A stretch of DNA of 41,295 nucleotides, taken from contig JAGHUS010000084.1 of the NCBI GenBank assembly GCA_018064685.1, positions 1 through 41,295 of the forward strand, written 5' to 3'. The position numbers were made by a program, and so were the translations under genes. The notes under the pieces were generated by a model, which was not told the DNA's origin, did no database searches, and saw nothing but the letters and a program-made list of their open reading frames with translations. The DNA is from Bacteroidales bacterium (lineage in GTDB: Bacteria > Bacteroidota > Bacteroidia > Bacteroidales > Bacteroidaceae). Numbering within the stretch: position 1 is the first letter of the stretch; each line of letters begins with the position of its first letter. This document shows, piece by piece, positions 1 through 8,503 of this stretch.

Positions 1-2
1 GG

Positions 3-59
3 AGAATCGTTTTCGATGATTCGCTGCCTAAGTGGAACTATATTATCAAGTGCTCATAG
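3..59 (+). CDS. possible C-terminal end of an upstream gene
   Basis: The first 59 bases read without a stop in frame 3 and end at TAG with a plausible C-terminus (FDDSLPKWNYIIKCS). Frame 1 is also open to a TAG at 73-75, so the choice rests only on protein-like composition. The gene starts outside the window and no family can be named. Confidence 0.3.
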   Translation, partial: RIVFDDSLPKWNYIIKCS

Positions 60-164
60 ATATGAGGAACTTTAGGAAGTTATTTTTTAATCATTACTAA
101 ACTTAAAAAAATCCCTCTTTGATTGCAAAAAACAAAAAAATATGCAAAAAAAAGTTTCGAAATG

Positions 165-196
165 TTTGGTGGTTTGAAAAAAAGTCCCTACCTTTG
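165..196 (+). promoter_or_regulatory. Bacteroidota-type promoter of tRNA-Phe
   Basis: TTTG at 165-168 and TACCTTTG at 189-196, separated by 20 bases, match the Bacteroides sigma consensus (TTTG, about 20 bases, TAnnTTTG). The tRNA begins about 31 bases downstream. Confidence 0.7.
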
Positions 197-227
197 CACC
201 CGCAAACGAGAAACAAACCTCTCAGTT

Positions 228-300
228 GGTGCCATAGCTCAGTTGGTAGAGCAAAGGACTGAAAATCCTTGTGTCCCCGGTTCGATTCCTGGTGGCACCA
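228..300 (+). tRNA. tRNA-Phe (GAA)
   Basis: A 73-base cloverleaf. The acceptor stem pairs GGTGCCA (228-234) with TGGCACC (293-299), with discriminator A at 300. The D-arm (GCTCAGTTGGTAGAGC) and T-arm (CCGGTTCGATTCCTGG) are standard. The anticodon arm AAGGA-CTGAAAA-TCCTT puts GAA in the anticodon, decoding phenylalanine. The CCA end is not encoded. Confidence 0.97.
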
Positions 301-319
301 CAAAAGAAAATGGTGGGTG

Positions 320-366
320 GAACCTGTAAGTTGCTGATTATTCGGTGCTTGCAGGTTCTTTTTTTA
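320..366 (+). terminator. intrinsic terminator after tRNA-Phe
   Basis: An 11-bp stem GAACCTGTAAG (320-330) / CTTGCAGGTTC (348-358), with one G-T pair, is followed by a T-rich run to 366. It lies 20 bases after the tRNA. Confidence 0.85.
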
Positions 367-414
367 TTTATCCGTTCTGTTGTTGGTGCGATTACTTATA
401 TTATTTGCTAGAAC

Positions 415-1227
415 ATGAAAAGACCTTTGTTTTGTGAGATTTGTCCGTTGACCTACAAGATTTCGACCGAGAAGGAGATTCTGAAACGTAAGATTCAGAA
501 CTGGAGATCGAAAGAAACGTTCTGCAGCGAGAGGAGTGCGGAGAAACTGCCGGAACTGATATTTGCACATCAGTCGACCATCAGACGCAGGCTGGGCAAC
601 GTGGATATGCGTCTGCAAGAGAACAAAGCCACCAATCTGCAGATCTCGGCGCCCAAGGTGACGGGTATCCTTATACGTCCCGGTGAGACGTTCTCGTTTT
701 GGAGTCTGGTGGGTAGGAACAGTGCCAAGAATGGCTACAAGGAGGGGATGACGATACAGAAGGGGGAACCCAAGAAGGGCGTAGGAGGCGGCATGTGCCA
801 GTTCTCAAACCTCATACACTGGATGGTGTTGCATTCGGACCTTACGGTGACGGAGCGTCATCATCATGATCAGCTTGATCTTTTCCCGGATAATGGCAGG
901 ACGGTTCCCTTTGGCACAGGAACGAGCATTGTGTACAATTACCGCGACTATCGATTCAAGAATGAGACGGACCGCACCTACCAACTGCTGGTGTGGACGG
1001 ACGAGGATCATCTTTTCGGCGAACTGCGTGCCGAGCGCCCCATTCCTTATCAATATAATATATATACGCAGGACGAGAAGTTTGTTAGGGAGGCGGATGG
1101 CCATATCTACCGTACGGGAACCGTTGTCAGAGAGACGCTCGACGCTGGCGACAAGCGTTTGCTGGGCAGGGATGTCATTCAGCAGAACCATGCTCGCGTT
1201 GTGTATGAGATGGAACTGGACGAATAG
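415..1227 (+). CDS. VanW family protein
   Basis: A 270-residue protein with the VanW-domain signature: PGETFSFW (residues 89-96), GGGMCQFSN (124-132) and a His-rich stretch (150-152). VanW was first named in VanB-type vancomycin-resistance clusters, but its biochemical role is unknown and most homologues are unconnected with resistance. No signal peptide or membrane segment is visible. The gene stands alone between tRNA-Phe and argR, with no van genes near it. Family assignment is firm; function is not. Confidence 0.85.
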   Translation: MKRPLFCEICPLTYKISTEKEILKRKIQNWRSKETFCSERSAEKLPELIFAHQSTIRRRLGNVDMRLQENKATNLQISAPKVTGILIRPGETFSFWSLVGRNSAKNGYKEGMTIQKGEPKKGVGGGMCQFSNLIHWMVLHSDLTVTERHHHDQLDLFPDNGRTVPFGTGTSIVYNYRDYRFKNETDRTYQLLVWTDEDHLFGELRAERPIPYQYNIYTQDEKFVREADGHIYRTGTVVRETLDAGDKRLLGRDVIQQNHARVVYEMELDE

Positions 1228-1239
1228 CAGGAAGAGTAT

Positions 1240-1251
1240 GAATAATTATTC
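1240..1251. promoter_or_regulatory. ARG-box-like palindrome, distal
   Basis: GAATAATTATTC is a perfect 12-bp palindrome within ATGAATAATTATTCTT and resembles the ArgR operator pattern TGAAT-N4-ATTCA. It lies 13-24 bases after the vanW-like stop and upstream of argR. Confidence 0.5.
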
Positions 1252-1327
1252 TTTGTGGTGTTGTATTTTATGAATAAAAGTGCTTTTTAGAATAAAAAAA
1301 GCTTTTCTAGGTGAATAATTTCGACTT

Positions 1328-1362
1328 TTTGTGTGAATATTCACATAAAAACTGTATCTTTG
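1328..1362 (+). promoter_or_regulatory. argR promoter with overlapping ARG-box palindrome
   Basis: TATCTTTG (1355-1362) is a good Bacteroidota -7 box and TTTG (1328-1331) a possible -33 box (spacing 23, slightly long). Between them is a perfect 14-bp palindrome TGTGAATATTCACA (1332-1345), matching the ArgR operator form. Additional half-sites GTGAATAATT (1311-1320) and TGAATAAAA (1271-1279) lie upstream. A repressor bound here would block the promoter, so autoregulation by ArgR is the simple reading. Confidence 0.65.
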
Positions 1363-1410
1363 CAGTCGCTTTCGAAAAAATCATGGTTCATATAATAATA
1401 AATAAGGTAT

Positions 1411-1887
1411 ATGGCAGTAGGTAAAAAGGACGGCAGACTGGAGATCATAAAGATGATAGTGTCCAGTCAGGAACTATCCACACAGGAGGAACTGCTGCAG
1501 CAGTTGGACATTGCCGGATATCCAACCAGTCAGGCTACTCTGGTGCGCGACTTGCGTCAGCTGCATATCGTAAAGGGATATAACGACCGGGGTAGGAATG
1601 TATACCTCATGCCTGACGAGCAGCGCTACAGGAAGGTGAGCGACACGCATGTCACGGTCGATTCGCTGAACCGACTGGGTGTGACGAATGTGCATTTCAG
1701 CGGTAACATGGCTGTGATACACACTCCACCTGGGCATGCATCGCACGTGGCATACGACATAGACAATGCCGAGGTGACGGGAGTGCTGGGGACGATAGCG
1801 GGCGATGATACGATATTTCTAGTGTTGAAAGAAGGAGCCGATAGGGCTGCGGTGTTGGATGAATTAAGTTTGATAGCAAACAAATAA
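1411..1887 (+). CDS. argR: arginine repressor ArgR
   Basis: A 158-residue protein of normal ArgR length. The N-terminal half is a winged helix with recognition segment SQATLVRDLRQL (residues 40-51). The C-terminal half holds the arginine-binding and hexamer motif GTIAGDDTIF (127-136). In the presence of arginine, ArgR hexamers bind ARG boxes and repress biosynthesis. It is the first gene of the arginine cluster; its stop overlaps the next start (TAATG). Palindromic ARG-box-like sites precede it. Confidence 0.95.
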   Translation: MAVGKKDGRLEIIKMIVSSQELSTQEELLQQLDIAGYPTSQATLVRDLRQLHIVKGYNDRGRNVYLMPDEQRYRKVSDTHVTVDSLNRLGVTNVHFSGNMAVIHTPPGHASHVAYDIDNAEVTGVLGTIAGDDTIFLVLKEGADRAAVLDELSLIANK

Positions 1888-2495
1888 TGGAAAACGAAAT
1901 TAAAGTGATGGTGGCAGAACCCGAGCACGAGGTTTATGTAGACACCATTTTGGATACAATACGTGAGGCTGCCAAGAAGCGTGGTACGGGTATAGCAGAG
2001 CGCACACACGAATATGTGGCCACAAAGATGCGTGAGGCAAAGGCCGTGATAGCTCTCTGCGGTGATAAGTTTGCTGGGTTCAGCTACATCGAGACGTGGG
2101 GCAACAAGCACTACGTGACGACGAGCGGACTGATTGTGCATCCCGACTATCAGGGTATGGGTGTGGCAAAACGCATCAAGGACTATACCTTCACGCTGGC
2201 TCGTCTGCGTTGGCCTAATGCCAAGATATTCAGCTTGACGAGCGGTGATGCCGTGATGAAGATGAACACGGCCTTGGGCTATGTGCCTGTCAGCTTCAAC
2301 CAGCTGACCGACGATGAGGCTTTCTGGCGTGGATGCCAGGGGTGTGTGAACCATGACATTCTGGAGCTGAAGAACCGTAAGTTCTGCGTATGCACCGGTA
2401 TGTTGTGGGACCCCGACAAGCATCATGGCGAGCCCACCAGTCTCGAGGTGATCAAGGACATCATGAGGACGCTGGTGCTGAGGGGGATAGAATGA
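1887..2495 (+). CDS. GNAT N-acyltransferase, candidate first enzyme of arginine synthesis
   Basis: A 202-residue GNAT protein with the acyl-CoA pyrophosphate-binding motif QGMGVA (residues 89-94) after the strand GLIVHPDY. Its one-base overlap with argR implies translational coupling. Placement between argR and argG suggests it acylates glutamate, making N-acetyl- or, given the argF' type, N-succinylglutamate. The fold is clear; the substrate is inferred from context only. No argA or argJ occurs in the window. Confidence 0.7.
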   Translation: MENEIKVMVAEPEHEVYVDTILDTIREAAKKRGTGIAERTHEYVATKMREAKAVIALCGDKFAGFSYIETWGNKHYVTTSGLIVHPDYQGMGVAKRIKDYTFTLARLRWPNAKIFSLTSGDAVMKMNTALGYVPVSFNQLTDDEAFWRGCQGCVNHDILELKNRKFCVCTGMLWDPDKHHGEPTSLEVIKDIMRTLVLRGIE

Positions 2496-2508
2496 CCCCC
2501 ATCCTGCA

Positions 2509-2530
2509 CCCTCCCCGAGGGGAGGGGGGA
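2509..2530. repeat. GC-rich palindromic mini-element (GNAT-argG spacer)
   Basis: CCCTCCCCGAGGGGAGGGGG is a near-perfect palindrome just after the GNAT stop. It belongs to the GC-rich hairpin family with other copies in and between genes of this window (for example 4703-4727, 24305-24330, 24838-24868). Confidence 0.7.
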
Positions 2531-2636
2531 TGTAAAGACTCACTTAAAGTAGGTAGAAAAGTAGAAGGTGAGTGGCTGATAAATAGAAGGTAAAAAGGAA
2601 GTGATAAAACTAAGTCAAATAATAAACAATATAAAA

Positions 2637-2700
2637 ACTGGGCTAACCCCTATCCAGTAATTGTAACCGCTTCCCCCTGAAGGGGGACGGGAGGGGGTCT
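2637..2700 (+). repeat. 64-bp leader element before argG, shared with argF'
   Basis: This block is almost identical to 8504-8566 before argF'. It has two potential hairpins, ACTGG...CCAGT and CCCCCTGAAGGGGG, then a G-rich tail GGGAGGGGGTCT ending 3 bases before the argG ATG. The GGAGG in the tail could act as a Shine-Dalgarno, uncommon in this phylum. Either a mobile repeat or a shared regulatory leader. Confidence 0.7.
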
Positions 2701-2703
2701 GTT

Positions 2704-3906
2704 ATGGCAAAAAAGAAAGTAGTGGTCGCCTTCAGCGGCGGTCTGGACACGAGTTACAATGTGATGTATCTCACCAAGGAGATGGGATACGAGGTTTATG
2801 CAGCATGCGCCAATACGGGTGGTTTCAGCGCTGAGCAGCTGAAGCAGAACGAGGAGAACGCCTACAAGTTGGGTGCTGTGAAGTATGTCACACTCGACGT
2901 GACACAGGAGTACTATGAGAAGTCGCTCAAGTACATGGTATTCGGTAATGTGTTGCGCAACAACTGTTATCCCATCTCGGTAAGCTCGGAGCGTATCTTC
3001 CAGGCACTGGCCATCGCACGCTATGCCAAGGAGATTGGTGCTGATGCCATCGCTCACGGTTCTACCGGTGCTGGCAACGACCAGATCCGTTTCGATATGA
3101 CCTTCCTCGTGAAGGCTCCCGGTGTGGAGATCATCACCTTGACACGCGATAAGAACCTCTCTCGTCAGGAGGAGGTGGACTATCTCAACGCCAATGGCTA
3201 CTTCGCCGACTTCACCAAGCTGAAGTACTCGTACAACGTGGGTATCTGGGGTACCTCTATCTGCGGTGGCGAGATTCTTGATTCAAAGCAGGGTCTGCCC
3301 GAGACGGCTTATCTGAAGCACGTCACCAAGGAGGGTCCCGAGACCTTGACGCTGGGCTTCGACAAGGGTGAGCTCTGCTCGGTGAACGGCGTACACTATG
3401 ACGATAAGATCAAGGCCATCCAGGAGGTGGAGAAGATTGGTGCAGCTTACGGCATCGGTCGCGACTGCCACGTGGGTGACACCATCATCGGCATCAAGGG
3501 TCGTGTAGGTTTCGAGGCAGCAGCTCCCATGCTCATCATCGGTGCTCACCGTTTCCTGGAGAAGTACACCCTGTCTAAGTGGCAGCAGTATTGGAAGGAG
3601 CAGGTTGCCAACTGGTATGGTATGTTCCTGCACGAGAGTCAGTATCTGGAGCCCGTCATGCCCGATATCGAGGCTATGCTGACCAGCAGCCAGCGCAACG
3701 TGACGGGTGAGGTGACCCTCGAGCTGCGTCCCCTCGGCTTCCAGACCGTAGGCGTTGACTCTCCCAACGACCTCGTCAAGAATAAGCTAGGTGAGTATGG
3801 TGAGACGGCCAAGGCTTGGTCTTCGGAGGATGCCAAGGGCTTCATCAAGGTTACCTCAACACCTCTGCGTGCCTACTATCTGGCACATCCTGACGAGGAG
3901 AGATAA
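2704..3906 (+). CDS. argG: argininosuccinate synthase
   Basis: A 400-residue ArgG, the usual length. It joins citrulline and aspartate with ATP to form argininosuccinate, the penultimate arginine step. The ATP-binding loop FSGGLDTS is at residues 10-17; further family signatures include AHGSTGAGNDQIRFD and EGPETLTLGF. The start ATG lies 3 bases after the shared G-rich leader element. No insertion or truncation seen. Confidence 0.98.
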   Translation: MAKKKVVVAFSGGLDTSYNVMYLTKEMGYEVYAACANTGGFSAEQLKQNEENAYKLGAVKYVTLDVTQEYYEKSLKYMVFGNVLRNNCYPISVSSERIFQALAIARYAKEIGADAIAHGSTGAGNDQIRFDMTFLVKAPGVEIITLTRDKNLSRQEEVDYLNANGYFADFTKLKYSYNVGIWGTSICGGEILDSKQGLPETAYLKHVTKEGPETLTLGFDKGELCSVNGVHYDDKIKAIQEVEKIGAAYGIGRDCHVGDTIIGIKGRVGFEAAAPMLIIGAHRFLEKYTLSKWQQYWKEQVANWYGMFLHESQYLEPVMPDIEAMLTSSQRNVTGEVTLELRPLGFQTVGVDSPNDLVKNKLGEYGETAKAWSSEDAKGFIKVTSTPLRAYYLAHPDEER

Positions 3907-3911
3907 GAAGA

Positions 3912-3944
3912 AATTCATAATTCACAATTCATAATTCATAATTA
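3912..3944. repeat. AATTC heptamer array after argG
   Basis: AATTC cores begin at 3912, 3919, 3926 and 3933, exactly 7 bases apart, each followed by AT or AC, and end in AATTA at 3940. The following 75 bases hold a GCCAGCGC/GCGCGATG segment similar to that flanking other copies of this repeat. The array lies between argG and argC. Confidence 0.8.
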
Positions 3945-4034
3945 AGCCAGCGCAGTGCGCCTCCTACAATGTGTGCTCCCTGTCAGGTGAGTTGAGGGGT
4001 AGGTAGCGCGATGTGGCTTGATAAGAATAATTTT

Positions 4035-5078
4035 ATGATAAGAGTAGGTATTCTGGGTGCAGCAGGTTATACAGGTGGAGAACTGATCCGCTTGCTGCTG
4101 AACCACCCTGAGGTTGAGATTGTGTTTGCCAACAGCGAGAGCAATGCTGGCAATAAGGTATATGATGTACACGAGGGACTGCTGGGCGACACCGAACTGG
4201 AGTTCAGCAGCGAGATGCCCTTCGACAAGGTCGATGTAGTGTTCTTCTGCTTCGGACATGGCAAGAGTCGCCAGTTCCTGAGTGAACACACCATCCCTGA
4301 GCAGGTTAAGATAATCGACCTGGCACAGGACTTCCGCATTGCCGATGGCGACCATGATTACGTTTACGGTCTGCCCGAGACACATCGTGCTGAGATCATG
4401 GCCTGCAAACATCTGGCTAACCCCGGCTGCTTTGCCACCTGCATCCAGTTGGGATTGCTGCCCTTGGCTAAGGCTGGCTTGTTGACCCACGACGTGAGTG
4501 TGAATGCCATCACAGGCAGTACGGGTGCCGGTCAGAAGCCAGGTGCTACCACACACTTCTCTTGGCGCAATAATAACTTTTCAACTTATAAACTCTTCAC
4601 GCACCAGCATCTGCACGAGATATGCCAGACGATGAACGAGCTGCGTCCTGCCGAGGCACCCCGTGTCATCGACACGCTCAACGAGGGCTTCCCCGTAGAA
4701 AACTCTCCCCTCGGGGAGATGGAGGGTGTCACCATCGACTTCATCCCCTATCGTGGCGATTTTGCCCGTGGCATCTTCTGCACCGAGGTCATCACGCTCG
4801 ACAAGCCCATGGAGGCTACCGATGTTGTCGCTCTCTACAAGGACTTCTACAAGGACGCCGCCTTCACGCATTACAGCGACAAGGCACCCGACCTGAAGCA
4901 GGTGGTCAATACCAACAAGGCACTTGTGCATGCCGATGTGTTCGGCCGTAAGGTGGTGGCGACCTCGATGATCGACAATCTGCTGAAGGGAGCCGTGGGT
5001 CAGGCCGTGCAGAATATGAACCTGATGTTCGGGCTGGACGAGAAGGCTGGATTGAACCTGAAGGCAAGTGCATTTTAA
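4035..5078 (+). CDS. argC: N-acyl-gamma-glutamyl-phosphate reductase with in-frame repeat insertion
   Basis: A 347-residue ArgC with Rossmann motif GILGAAGYTGGE (residues 5-16) and catalytic Cys132 in NPGCFAT. It makes N-acylglutamate semialdehyde with NADPH. The ATG at 4035 is preferred over an upstream in-frame one at 4011 because family proteins start right at the Rossmann strand. Between the histidine-rich HQHLHEI segment and IDFIPYRGDF there are about 20 extra residues ending in SPLGEMEG. The DNA there (4703-4727) is a copy of the GC-rich palindrome found in spacers, so the element appears to be translated. Confidence 0.95.
   Translation: MIRVGILGAAGYTGGELIRLLLNHPEVEIVFANSESNAGNKVYDVHEGLLGDTELEFSSEMPFDKVDVVFFCFGHGKSRQFLSEHTIPEQVKIIDLAQDFRIADGDHDYVYGLPETHRAEIMACKHLANPGCFATCIQLGLLPLAKAGLLTHDVSVNAITGSTGAGQKPGATTHFSWRNNNFSTYKLFTHQHLHEICQTMNELRPAEAPRVIDTLNEGFPVENSPLGEMEGVTIDFIPYRGDFARGIFCTEVITLDKPMEATDVVALYKDFYKDAAFTHYSDKAPDLKQVVNTNKALVHADVFGRKVVATSMIDNLLKGAVGQAVQNMNLMFGLDEKAGLNLKASAF
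4703..4727. repeat. GC-rich palindromic element inside argC, in frame
   Basis: CTCTCCCCTCGGGGAGATGG followed by AGGGT closely matches the intergenic copy at 24305-24330 (CCTCCCCTCGGGGAGTTAG...). It is translated as SPLGEMEG in argC. Confidence 0.75.
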
Positions 5079-5082
5079 TACT

Positions 5083-5165
5083 CACACGAAGGCACGAAGG
5101 GCACGAAGAAAAGGTTTCCTTCTGCAAAAGAATAACAACTTCGTTTTCTTCGTGTCTTCGTGTGC
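5083..5165. repeat. CACGAAGG repeats forming an inverted pair, argC-argD spacer
   Basis: Three units of CACGAAG (5085, 5093, 5102) face TTCTTCGTG/TCTTCGTG units at 5146-5163 in inverse orientation. The arms could form a long hairpin over the whole spacer. The right arm ends about 15 bases before the argD start. Confidence 0.75.
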
Positions 5166-5179
5166 AAAACTATGATATT

Positions 5180-6346
5180 ATGAATCTATTTGACGTATAT
5201 CCCCTTTTCGACGTGACCATTGCCAAGGGCAAGGGTTGTCATGTATGGGACGATAAGGGTCAGGAGTATCTGGACCTTTATGGCGGTCATGCTGTCATCA
5301 GCATCGGCCATTGTCATCCTCACTATGTTGAGAAGATGACCGAGCAGCTCAATACCTTGAGCTTCTACAGCAACAGTGTGAAGAACCCCTTGCAGGTGCA
5401 GCTGGCAGAGCGATTGGGCAAGGTGAGCGGATATGAGGACTATCAGCTCTTCCTCATCAATAGCGGTGCCGAGGCTAACGAGAATGCCTTGAAGCTGGCT
5501 TCGTTCTACAACGGTCGTACCCGTGTGCTCAGTGTGGAGAAGGCCTTCCATGGCCGTACCTCGCTGGCAGTCGAGGCTACTGCCAATCCCAAGATTATCG
5601 CACCTATCAATGCCAACGGCCATGTCACCTATCTGCCCATCAACGACCTTCCCGCTTGGAAGGCCGAGATTGAGAAGGGTGACGTTTGTGCTGTCATCCT
5701 GGAGTGCATCCAGGGCGTGGGCGGCATACGCATGGTCGAGGCCGACTTCCTGAAGGGACTGCGCGAGCTGTGCGATGCCACCAACACGGTGCTCATCTGC
5801 GACGAGATACAGTGTGGCTATGGCCGCAGCGGTAAGTTCTTCGCACATCAGCATCTGGGTGTGAAGCCCGATATGATAACCGTGGCCAAGGGCATCTGCA
5901 ACGGCTTCCCCATGGGCGGCGTGCTCATCTCGCCCAAGTTCAAGCCCGTATACGGTCAGCTGGGTACTACCTTCGGCGGCAACCATCAGGGTTGTGCCGG
6001 TGCACTGGCTGTGCTGGATGTCATCGAGCAGGAAGGACTGGTTGAGAATGCTGCCAAGGTTGGTGCACACCTCATCAGCGAGTTGAAGAAGATGATGGCT
6101 GAAGGCCCCTCTAATTCTTCCGAGGGAGAGGTCGTGCCTCAGATCGTCGATGTACGCGGCGAGGGCTTGATGATAGGCATCGAGCTGAACGTGCCCTACA
6201 AGGAGGTGCGTAGCAAACTGCTCTTTGAGGAGCATGTCTTCACCGGCTGTTCGGGTACCAATGTGCTGCGTCTCTTGCCTCCCTTGTGCCTGAGCATGGC
6301 CGAGGCCGACGAGTTCCTGACCAAGTTTAAGAAGGTATTGGGATGA
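5180..6346 (+). CDS. argD: acetyl/succinylornithine aminotransferase
   Basis: A 388-residue class III PLP aminotransferase that converts N-acylglutamate semialdehyde to N-acylornithine. SGAEAN lies at residues 96-101, the cofactor Asp208 in LICDEIQ, and the Schiff-base Lys237 in TVAKGICNG. The ATG at 5180 is chosen over a GTG at 5162 inside the upstream repeat. Residues about 308-320 (EGPSNSSEGEVV) are extra relative to the family pattern and come from an inverted copy of the GC-rich element. The stop overlaps proB by 4 bases. Confidence 0.95.
   Translation: MNLFDVYPLFDVTIAKGKGCHVWDDKGQEYLDLYGGHAVISIGHCHPHYVEKMTEQLNTLSFYSNSVKNPLQVQLAERLGKVSGYEDYQLFLINSGAEANENALKLASFYNGRTRVLSVEKAFHGRTSLAVEATANPKIIAPINANGHVTYLPINDLPAWKAEIEKGDVCAVILECIQGVGGIRMVEADFLKGLRELCDATNTVLICDEIQCGYGRSGKFFAHQHLGVKPDMITVAKGICNGFPMGGVLISPKFKPVYGQLGTTFGGNHQGCAGALAVLDVIEQEGLVENAAKVGAHLISELKKMMAEGPSNSSEGEVVPQIVDVRGEGLMIGIELNVPYKEVRSKLLFEEHVFTGCSGTNVLRLLPPLCLSMAEADEFLTKFKKVLG
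6104..6131. repeat. GC-rich element inside argD, inverted, in frame
   Basis: Read on the minus strand this is CCTCTCCCTCGGAAGAATTA followed by GAGGGGCC, matching the CCTCCCCTCGGGGAGTTAGAGGGGG form of the spacer copies. Its plus-strand reading gives GPSNSSEGEV in argD. Confidence 0.65.
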
Positions 6347-7110
6347 AACGTGTTGTTGTGAAGGTGGGCAGTAATGTGCTCACGCAGGCAGGCGGCAAAC
6401 TCAATGTGACGCGTGTCTCGGCTCTGGTTGACCAGATAGCGTGGATGCGCCACCATGGCTATGAGGTGATTTTGGTGACCTCTGGAGCCGTGGCGTGTGG
6501 ACGTCGCGAACTGCTCATCGACCACGAACTGGACTCTGTCGAACAACGTCAGCTGTATTCGGCTGTGGGACAGGTCAAGCTGGTGAACCTCTACTACGAC
6601 CTCTTCCGCGAATACGGAATGCATGTAGGTCAGGTGCTGACGATGAAGGAGAACTTCCAGACCGACGAACAGTATCAGAACCAGCGTGCCTGTATGGAGG
6701 TGATGCTGCAGAATGGTGTCATCCCAGTGGTGAACGAGAACGATACGGTGTGCGTCACCGAGCTGATGTTTACCGACAACGACGAACTATCGGGTTTGAT
6801 AGCCAAGATGATGAAGGCCGAGCGCCTCATCCTGCTGAGTAATATCGATGGTGTCTATACCGGCGATCCCAGCGATCCGCAGTCGGAGTTGATTCGCACT
6901 GTCAAGCCTGGCGAAGACCTCTCGCAGTACATCCAAGCCAAGAAGAGCAGTGCCGGACGCGGTGGCATGGCTTCGAAATACCACACAGCCAGCACGCTGT
7001 CCAAGGAGGGTGTGTGTGTCGTCATTGCCAATGGTGAGCGTGAGAACATCCTTGTAGACCTTATCAACAACGCTGCCGAGACTCCACATACTGAATTCCA
7101 AGCATCATGA
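6343..7110 (+). CDS. proB: glutamate 5-kinase, short form without PUA domain
   Basis: A 255-residue amino-acid kinase that phosphorylates glutamate in the first proline step. KVGSN is at residues 7-11, and VNENDTV and GRGGMASKYHTA follow. The C-terminal PUA domain of E. coli ProB (367 aa) is absent; short forms are known. It overlaps argD (ATGA) and proA by 4 bases each, so the three are likely translationally coupled. Confidence 0.95.
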   Translation: MKRVVVKVGSNVLTQAGGKLNVTRVSALVDQIAWMRHHGYEVILVTSGAVACGRRELLIDHELDSVEQRQLYSAVGQVKLVNLYYDLFREYGMHVGQVLTMKENFQTDEQYQNQRACMEVMLQNGVIPVVNENDTVCVTELMFTDNDELSGLIAKMMKAERLILLSNIDGVYTGDPSDPQSELIRTVKPGEDLSQYIQAKKSSAGRGGMASKYHTASTLSKEGVCVVIANGERENILVDLINNAAETPHTEFQAS

Positions 7111-8339
7111 AGTCTATATTTGAAAATTCCAAGAAGGCAAGCCGCGAGTTGGCGCTGCTTTCCGATGAGCGCAAGAACGCTATATTAAATAAGGTGGCCG
7201 ATGCCATTGCCGTGCATCAGGCAGAATTGCTGGCTGCCAATGCCCTCGATTTGGCTAAGATGGATCCCGAGAATCCTCTCTACGACCGTCTGCAGCTCAC
7301 CGAGAGCCGACTGGAGGGTATTGCCTCGGACATGCGCAATGTGGCCAAGCTGCCTTCGCCCCTAGGATATGTCACAAACGAGCGTACGCTGGAGAATGGT
7401 CTCTATCTGCGTCGCATCTCGGTGCCCTTCGGTGTCATCGGCATGGTGTACGAGGCACGTCCCAATGTATCGTTCGATGTCTTCAGCCTTTGTTTCAAGA
7501 GTGGAAACGCCTGTGTGCTGAAGGGCGGCAAGGATGCCGACGAGAGCAACCGCGCCATCGTGGCACTGATACACGATATCCTGAAGGAAGAGGGTGTCAA
7601 TCCCTCGGTCGTTGAACTGCTGCCTGCCACCCACGAAGCCACTGGCGCGATGCTCAATGCGGTGGGTTACATCGACCTATGCATCCCACGTGGTGGTAAG
7701 AAACTCATCGAGTTTGTGCGCGATAACGCTCGTGTGCCTGTCATCGAGACGGGGGCTGGTGTGGTGCATGCCTACTTCGACAAGGATGGCGACCTGGAGA
7801 TGGCTAAGCGCATCGTGAACAATGCCAAGACACGCCGCGTGTCGGTGTGCAATGCCTTAGACTGCCTTCTGGTACATGCCGATAGGGTAGGCGAGCTGCC
7901 TGAATTGGTGGCCCCCCTCTTGAAGCAGGAAGGTAAGCCCGCAGTGACGCTGCATTGCGATGAGCGTTCGGCCGCTGTGCTGGGACTCTCAGCCTCGGAC
8001 GAAGATGGGCTCTACGGCCGTGAGTGGATGTCGTACGACCTCAGCATCAAGGTTGTTGATTCGCTTGATGAGGCTCTCGACCATATTCGTCAGTATAGCA
8101 GCGGTCACTCTGAGTGTATCGTTACGGCCAACGAACAGGCTGCTCAGCGCTTCCGCAACGAGGTGGATGCTGCTTGTGTCTATGTCAATGCACCTACGTC
8201 GTTCACCGACGGTGCACAGTTCGGCTTGGGTGCCGAGATTGGCATCAGTACACAGAAGCTGGGACCTCGTGGTCCCATGGCATTGGAGGAGATGACCACC
8301 TACAAGTGGCTCATCGATGGCAACGGGCAGGTGAGGTAG
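7107..8339 (+). CDS. proA: gamma-glutamyl phosphate reductase
   Basis: A 410-residue aldehyde-dehydrogenase-family ProA that reduces glutamyl-5-phosphate to glutamate semialdehyde. Catalytic Cys248 lies in RRVSVCNALD; EARPNVSFD and the C-terminal FGLGAEIGISTQKL are family signatures. Start overlaps the proB stop. An inverted copy of the argG-leader type GC-rich repeat begins right after the stop codon. Confidence 0.97.
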   Translation: MKSIFENSKKASRELALLSDERKNAILNKVADAIAVHQAELLAANALDLAKMDPENPLYDRLQLTESRLEGIASDMRNVAKLPSPLGYVTNERTLENGLYLRRISVPFGVIGMVYEARPNVSFDVFSLCFKSGNACVLKGGKDADESNRAIVALIHDILKEEGVNPSVVELLPATHEATGAMLNAVGYIDLCIPRGGKKLIEFVRDNARVPVIETGAGVVHAYFDKDGDLEMAKRIVNNAKTRRVSVCNALDCLLVHADRVGELPELVAPLLKQEGKPAVTLHCDERSAAVLGLSASDEDGLYGREWMSYDLSIKVVDSLDEALDHIRQYSSGHSECIVTANEQAAQRFRNEVDAACVYVNAPTSFTDGAQFGLGAEIGISTQKLGPRGPMALEEMTTYKWLIDGNGQVR

Positions 8340-8340
8340 A

Positions 8341-8369
8341 CCCCCTCCCGTCCCCCGTTAGGGGGAAGC
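8341..8369 (-). repeat. GC-rich element after proA (inverted copy)
   Basis: On the minus strand this reads GCTTCCCCCTAACGGGGGAC then GGGAGGGGG, one base different from the core of the blocks before argG and argF'. It starts at the proA stop codon. The rest of the 8370-8503 spacer is purine-rich with no recognisable feature. Confidence 0.7.
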
Positions 8370-8503
8370 AGAATGTGAGACCTCGCTAAGGACAATGTGT
8401 GGGGAGAGAAGGGAATGTGAGATCTCCTTCAAAGAGAGAGGGAAAGATAAGAGTTGGTTAGAAGGAAATGATAGAATTTGGTCTGAATTAAAACAACATA
8501 AGA

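Noticed and set aside
415..1227. vancomycin-resistance locus from VanW plus ddl
   Set aside because: VanW and ddl are 36 kb apart, and no vanR/S, vanH, vanX or D-lactate ligase is present; ddl looks like the housekeeping gene.
1626..2543. 305-aa minus-strand ORF opposite argR and the GNAT gene
   Set aside because: It is the antisense shadow of two clear genes and its N-terminus is coded by the GC-rich repeat.
5186..6235. 349-aa minus-strand ORF opposite argD
   Set aside because: Mirror of a conserved gene with no domain; long antisense frames are expected with this codon use.
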